In this document: piece after piece, positions 5,451 to 6,989 of the stretch
Numbering within the stretch: position 1 is the stretch's first letter
How the letters are laid out: each line of letters starts with the position of its first letter
Source of the DNA: Octadecabacter sp.
GTDB taxonomy: Bacteria; Pseudomonadota; Alphaproteobacteria; Rhodobacterales; Rhodobacteraceae
NCBI GenBank assembly: GCA_018500065.2
Contig: JAHBAO020000176.1
Span: forward strand, 1 to 6,989
Direction of reading: 5' to 3'
Length of the DNA stretch: 6,989 bases
Translations under genes and position numbers: made by a program
Notes under the pieces: generated by a model
Database searches by the model: none
What the model was told of the DNA's origin: nothing
The model's input: only the letters and a program-made list of their open reading frames with translations

Positions 5451-6989
5451 TCCTGCGCCAGACGCCCTCTGACTGCACTACGTTTGATAAATGGCAAACG
5501 CGTCATGCCATAAACGTCTTCGACCCTGCCCGTTTCCAAATCAGGAAAAGCAGCAAACAAATTTTTCTTTGCTTTGGAGTCCAAGGCCGCCAATGCAAAT
5601 TTGCCAGGATAAAAGCTCTCGCTCACCAGTCCGTCCGAAATCAGCAGGCTGTGTTTCGCCAACAGCAGGTGGAAATATACAATTTTGCGCCGCTGAACCT
5701 TGGTCGCAAGCCCAGTCTCCTCTGCCAGATGGCGTGCGCGGACAAAAACCGCCGAGGCATGACCCGGCATTTGAACCGCGACCCCATGCTGTGGTGATAC
5801 AACCACTGCACGGGTGTTAGACAACACACCAGGCTTGATCCGAATGGGCTGCAACTTCGGATCGGTGATGTCTTCTTTGCTTTCAAATACTGATTTTGAC
5901 ATCCAGAGAATTTCTTGTGGACCGTCATCGAATGTCTCAACCAGATCACCGCACCGCAGGTCTTCGACGCGCCGATAGCCGGCAGGCGTCAGAATGGATG
6001 CCCCCCGTGCAAAACAGGTGACAGCGGTGTTGTCGGCGGTAAAACTGTTGCTGTTTGCGCCTAGAAACGTGAGGTTGTTCGAACCGTCCAGCGTTGAATT
6101 GTTCGAGTAGTCTACTGTTGCAGAATTAGAGTGATTGAGGACCCCATCGTCATCAAAATCCGCCCGTACTTCGGAAACAGTGTCATAGTAAGCAGACAGG
6201 TCAATAACGTCATTGTTGGTGGTGTCGTTATCTCCAATCGCGCCGGAATTTCCGAAATTGAAGTCACTGATCGTATCGGCGCCCTGCCCGTCATAGACAA
6301 AAGTATCATTGCCATCACCACCGGTCAGCGTGTCGTTGCCCGCGCCGCCATCAATCTGGTCGTCGCCCGCGCCACCCAAAAGTGTGTCGTTGCCCGCATG
6401 GCCATCAAGCAGATCGTTACCCGCTCCCCCGTCAAGAAAATCAGCTCCGGAATCACCAAAGAGCATGTCTGCGCCATCGCCACCGTCAAGGGTATCCGCG
6501 CCATCGCCACCGCGCAGCGTGTCATTGCCAGCACCACCGGCAAGGTTATCGTCGCCGATAAACCCGTCGACAAGGTCATTGCCTTCGCCACCGGCAAGCG
6601 TGTCATTACCCTCGTTGCCGTAAAGCTCATCGTTGCCAGCGCCGCCATCAATCTGGTCGTTGCCCGCGCCGCCGCTCAGAATGTCATCGCCGGAACCACC
6701 AACAAGCGTGTCATTCCCTGCCGCGGTATCAACGCGGGTGGATGTCGACAGGCCAACAAGGTTCCAATTGTCATCAGCGCTTGAGCCCAGTGCCACGCTG
6801 CCATCAGAGAAATTGACGTCATCAAAGTGCGTGAGCGTTGACGTGACGCTGAGCGCGCTTACTGCGCCGTCCAGTGGGGCGTCCGCAGAATAAGGCGAAT
6901 CGCCGATGTGATAGTCCGTCCGCGGGACATCAGCAGGCAAGGCCGCAACACCAAAGTTATGCGACGCGACAGACACACCATTCTTGAAC
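5267..6989 (-). CDS. RTX repeat / Hint-domain secreted protein (5' end beyond window)
   Basis: This is probably a type I-secreted calcium-binding protein with an autoprocessing domain. A GTG at 6976 could be a start (569 residues), but the frame stays open to the window edge (FKNG before it), so the true start probably lies outside. Numbering from that GTG, residues 85-228 are 16 tandem GGxGxDxLx nonapeptides that bind calcium as a beta-roll. An acidic Asn-rich linker follows (229-320). A Hint domain of the Rhodobacterales type spans about 321-510, starting CFARGASILTPAG with Cys321 as likely nucleophile; GDLVET, VVVSPQHGVAV (block B His397) and ESFYPGKFALAALD are its later landmarks. The last ~55 residues (APATINNMTPQRG ... 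CAQSIL) do not look like this family. They are the antisense of the pilin remnant, so the gene appears to have lost its own end. Whether the product is still made, exported or processed is unknown. Confidence 0.85.
   Translation of the reverse strand, partial: FKNGVSVASHNFGVAALPADVPRTDYHIGDSPYSADAPLDGAVSALSVTSTLTHFDDVNFSDGSVALGSSADDNWNLVGLSTSTRVDTAAGNDTLVGGSGDDILSGGAGNDQIDGGAGNDELYGNEGNDTLAGGEGNDLVDGFIGDDNLAGGAGNDTLRGGDGADTLDGGDGADMLFGDSGADFLDGGAGNDLLDGHAGNDTLLGGAGDDQIDGGAGNDTLTGGDGNDTFVYDGQGADTISDFNFGNSGAIGDNDTTNNDVIDLSAYYDTVSEVRADFDDDGVLNHSNSATVDYSNNSTLDGSNNLTFLGANSNSFTADNTAVTCFARGASILTPAGYRRVEDLRCGDLVETFDDGPQEILWMSKSVFESKEDITDPKLQPIRIKPGVLSNTRAVVVSPQHGVAVQMPGHASAVFVRARHLAEETGLATKVQRRKIVYFHLLLAKHSLLISDGLVSESFYPGKFALAALDSKAKKNLFAAFPDLETGRVEDVYGMTRLPFIKRSAVRGRLAQDFQPPLAVGAAPATINNMTPQRGLATSEGIMPRALNTTTYPIGNAQFPVRQCKVSCAQSIL
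6293..6724 (-). repeat. 16 tandem 27-bp RTX (GGxGxDxLx) coding repeats
   Basis: A 432-bp tract with 27-bp periodicity encodes 16 consecutive nonapeptides, from AAGNDTLVG to GDGNDTFVY. The copies are divergent at DNA level (NDTL, NDQI, ADML, DDNL variants), so the array is old and not a recent expansion. Most copies keep the glycines and the Asp needed for calcium binding. FIGDDNLAG is the least typical. Confidence 0.95.

Noticed and set aside
6293..6724. Regular repeats that could suggest a CRISPR array or minisatellite
   Set aside because: The 27-bp periodicity is explained entirely by the RTX nonapeptides in an open minus-strand frame; there are no unique spacers.
6131..6784. 217-codon plus-strand open frame over the RTX repeats
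   Set aside because: Its repetitive Val/Ile/Ala pattern is the mirror of the 27-bp RTX coding repeats on the minus strand; it has no independent support.

Overview
The window reads as chromosome of a marine alphaproteobacterium of the Rhodobacterales (Roseobacter group). The signs are the L11/L1 protein sequences, a DevB/DevC-type exporter, and an RTX protein ending in a Hint domain, a domain pairing common in that group. The assignment rests on recognised protein style, not on a search.

Left part (1-3960, all minus strand), read in transcription order from right to left: a roughly 200-nt leader containing a probable L1-binding autoregulatory hairpin, then rplK (L11) and rplA (L1) separated by one base, a structured 3' segment and an intrinsic terminator. 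After these come devB (HlyD-family membrane fusion protein) and devC (ABC exporter permease), whose stop and start overlap as ATGA; devC runs off the left edge. A possible FNR-type box lies upstream of devB. The devA ATPase gene is expected just beyond the left edge. rplJ does not directly follow rplA, and nusG does not directly precede rplK.

Middle part (about 3960-5450, plus strand): no intact gene. It holds a decayed fragment of a type IV secretion (conjugation) operon in the order virB10 3' end, virB11, and a virB2/trbC-like pilin gene. Every piece is broken: virB10 has two frameshifts and a nonsense codon; virB11 has lost the Walker A region and also carries a frameshift and a nonsense codon; the pilin gene has a one-base frameshift at its signal-peptide cleavage site.

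Right part (5267-6989, minus strand): the 3' portion of a large secreted-type protein with 16 tandem RTX nonapeptides followed by a Hint autoprocessing domain. It is open at the right edge. Its last ~50 codons lie antisense to the pilin remnant, so its natural C-terminus was probably replaced when the two pieces were joined.

I see no new biological system. The points of interest are the scarred conjugation fragment next to the ribosomal-protein operon, the chimeric end of the RTX/Hint gene, and the RNA structures around rplKA. No tRNA, rRNA, CRISPR array or intact insertion sequence was seen.
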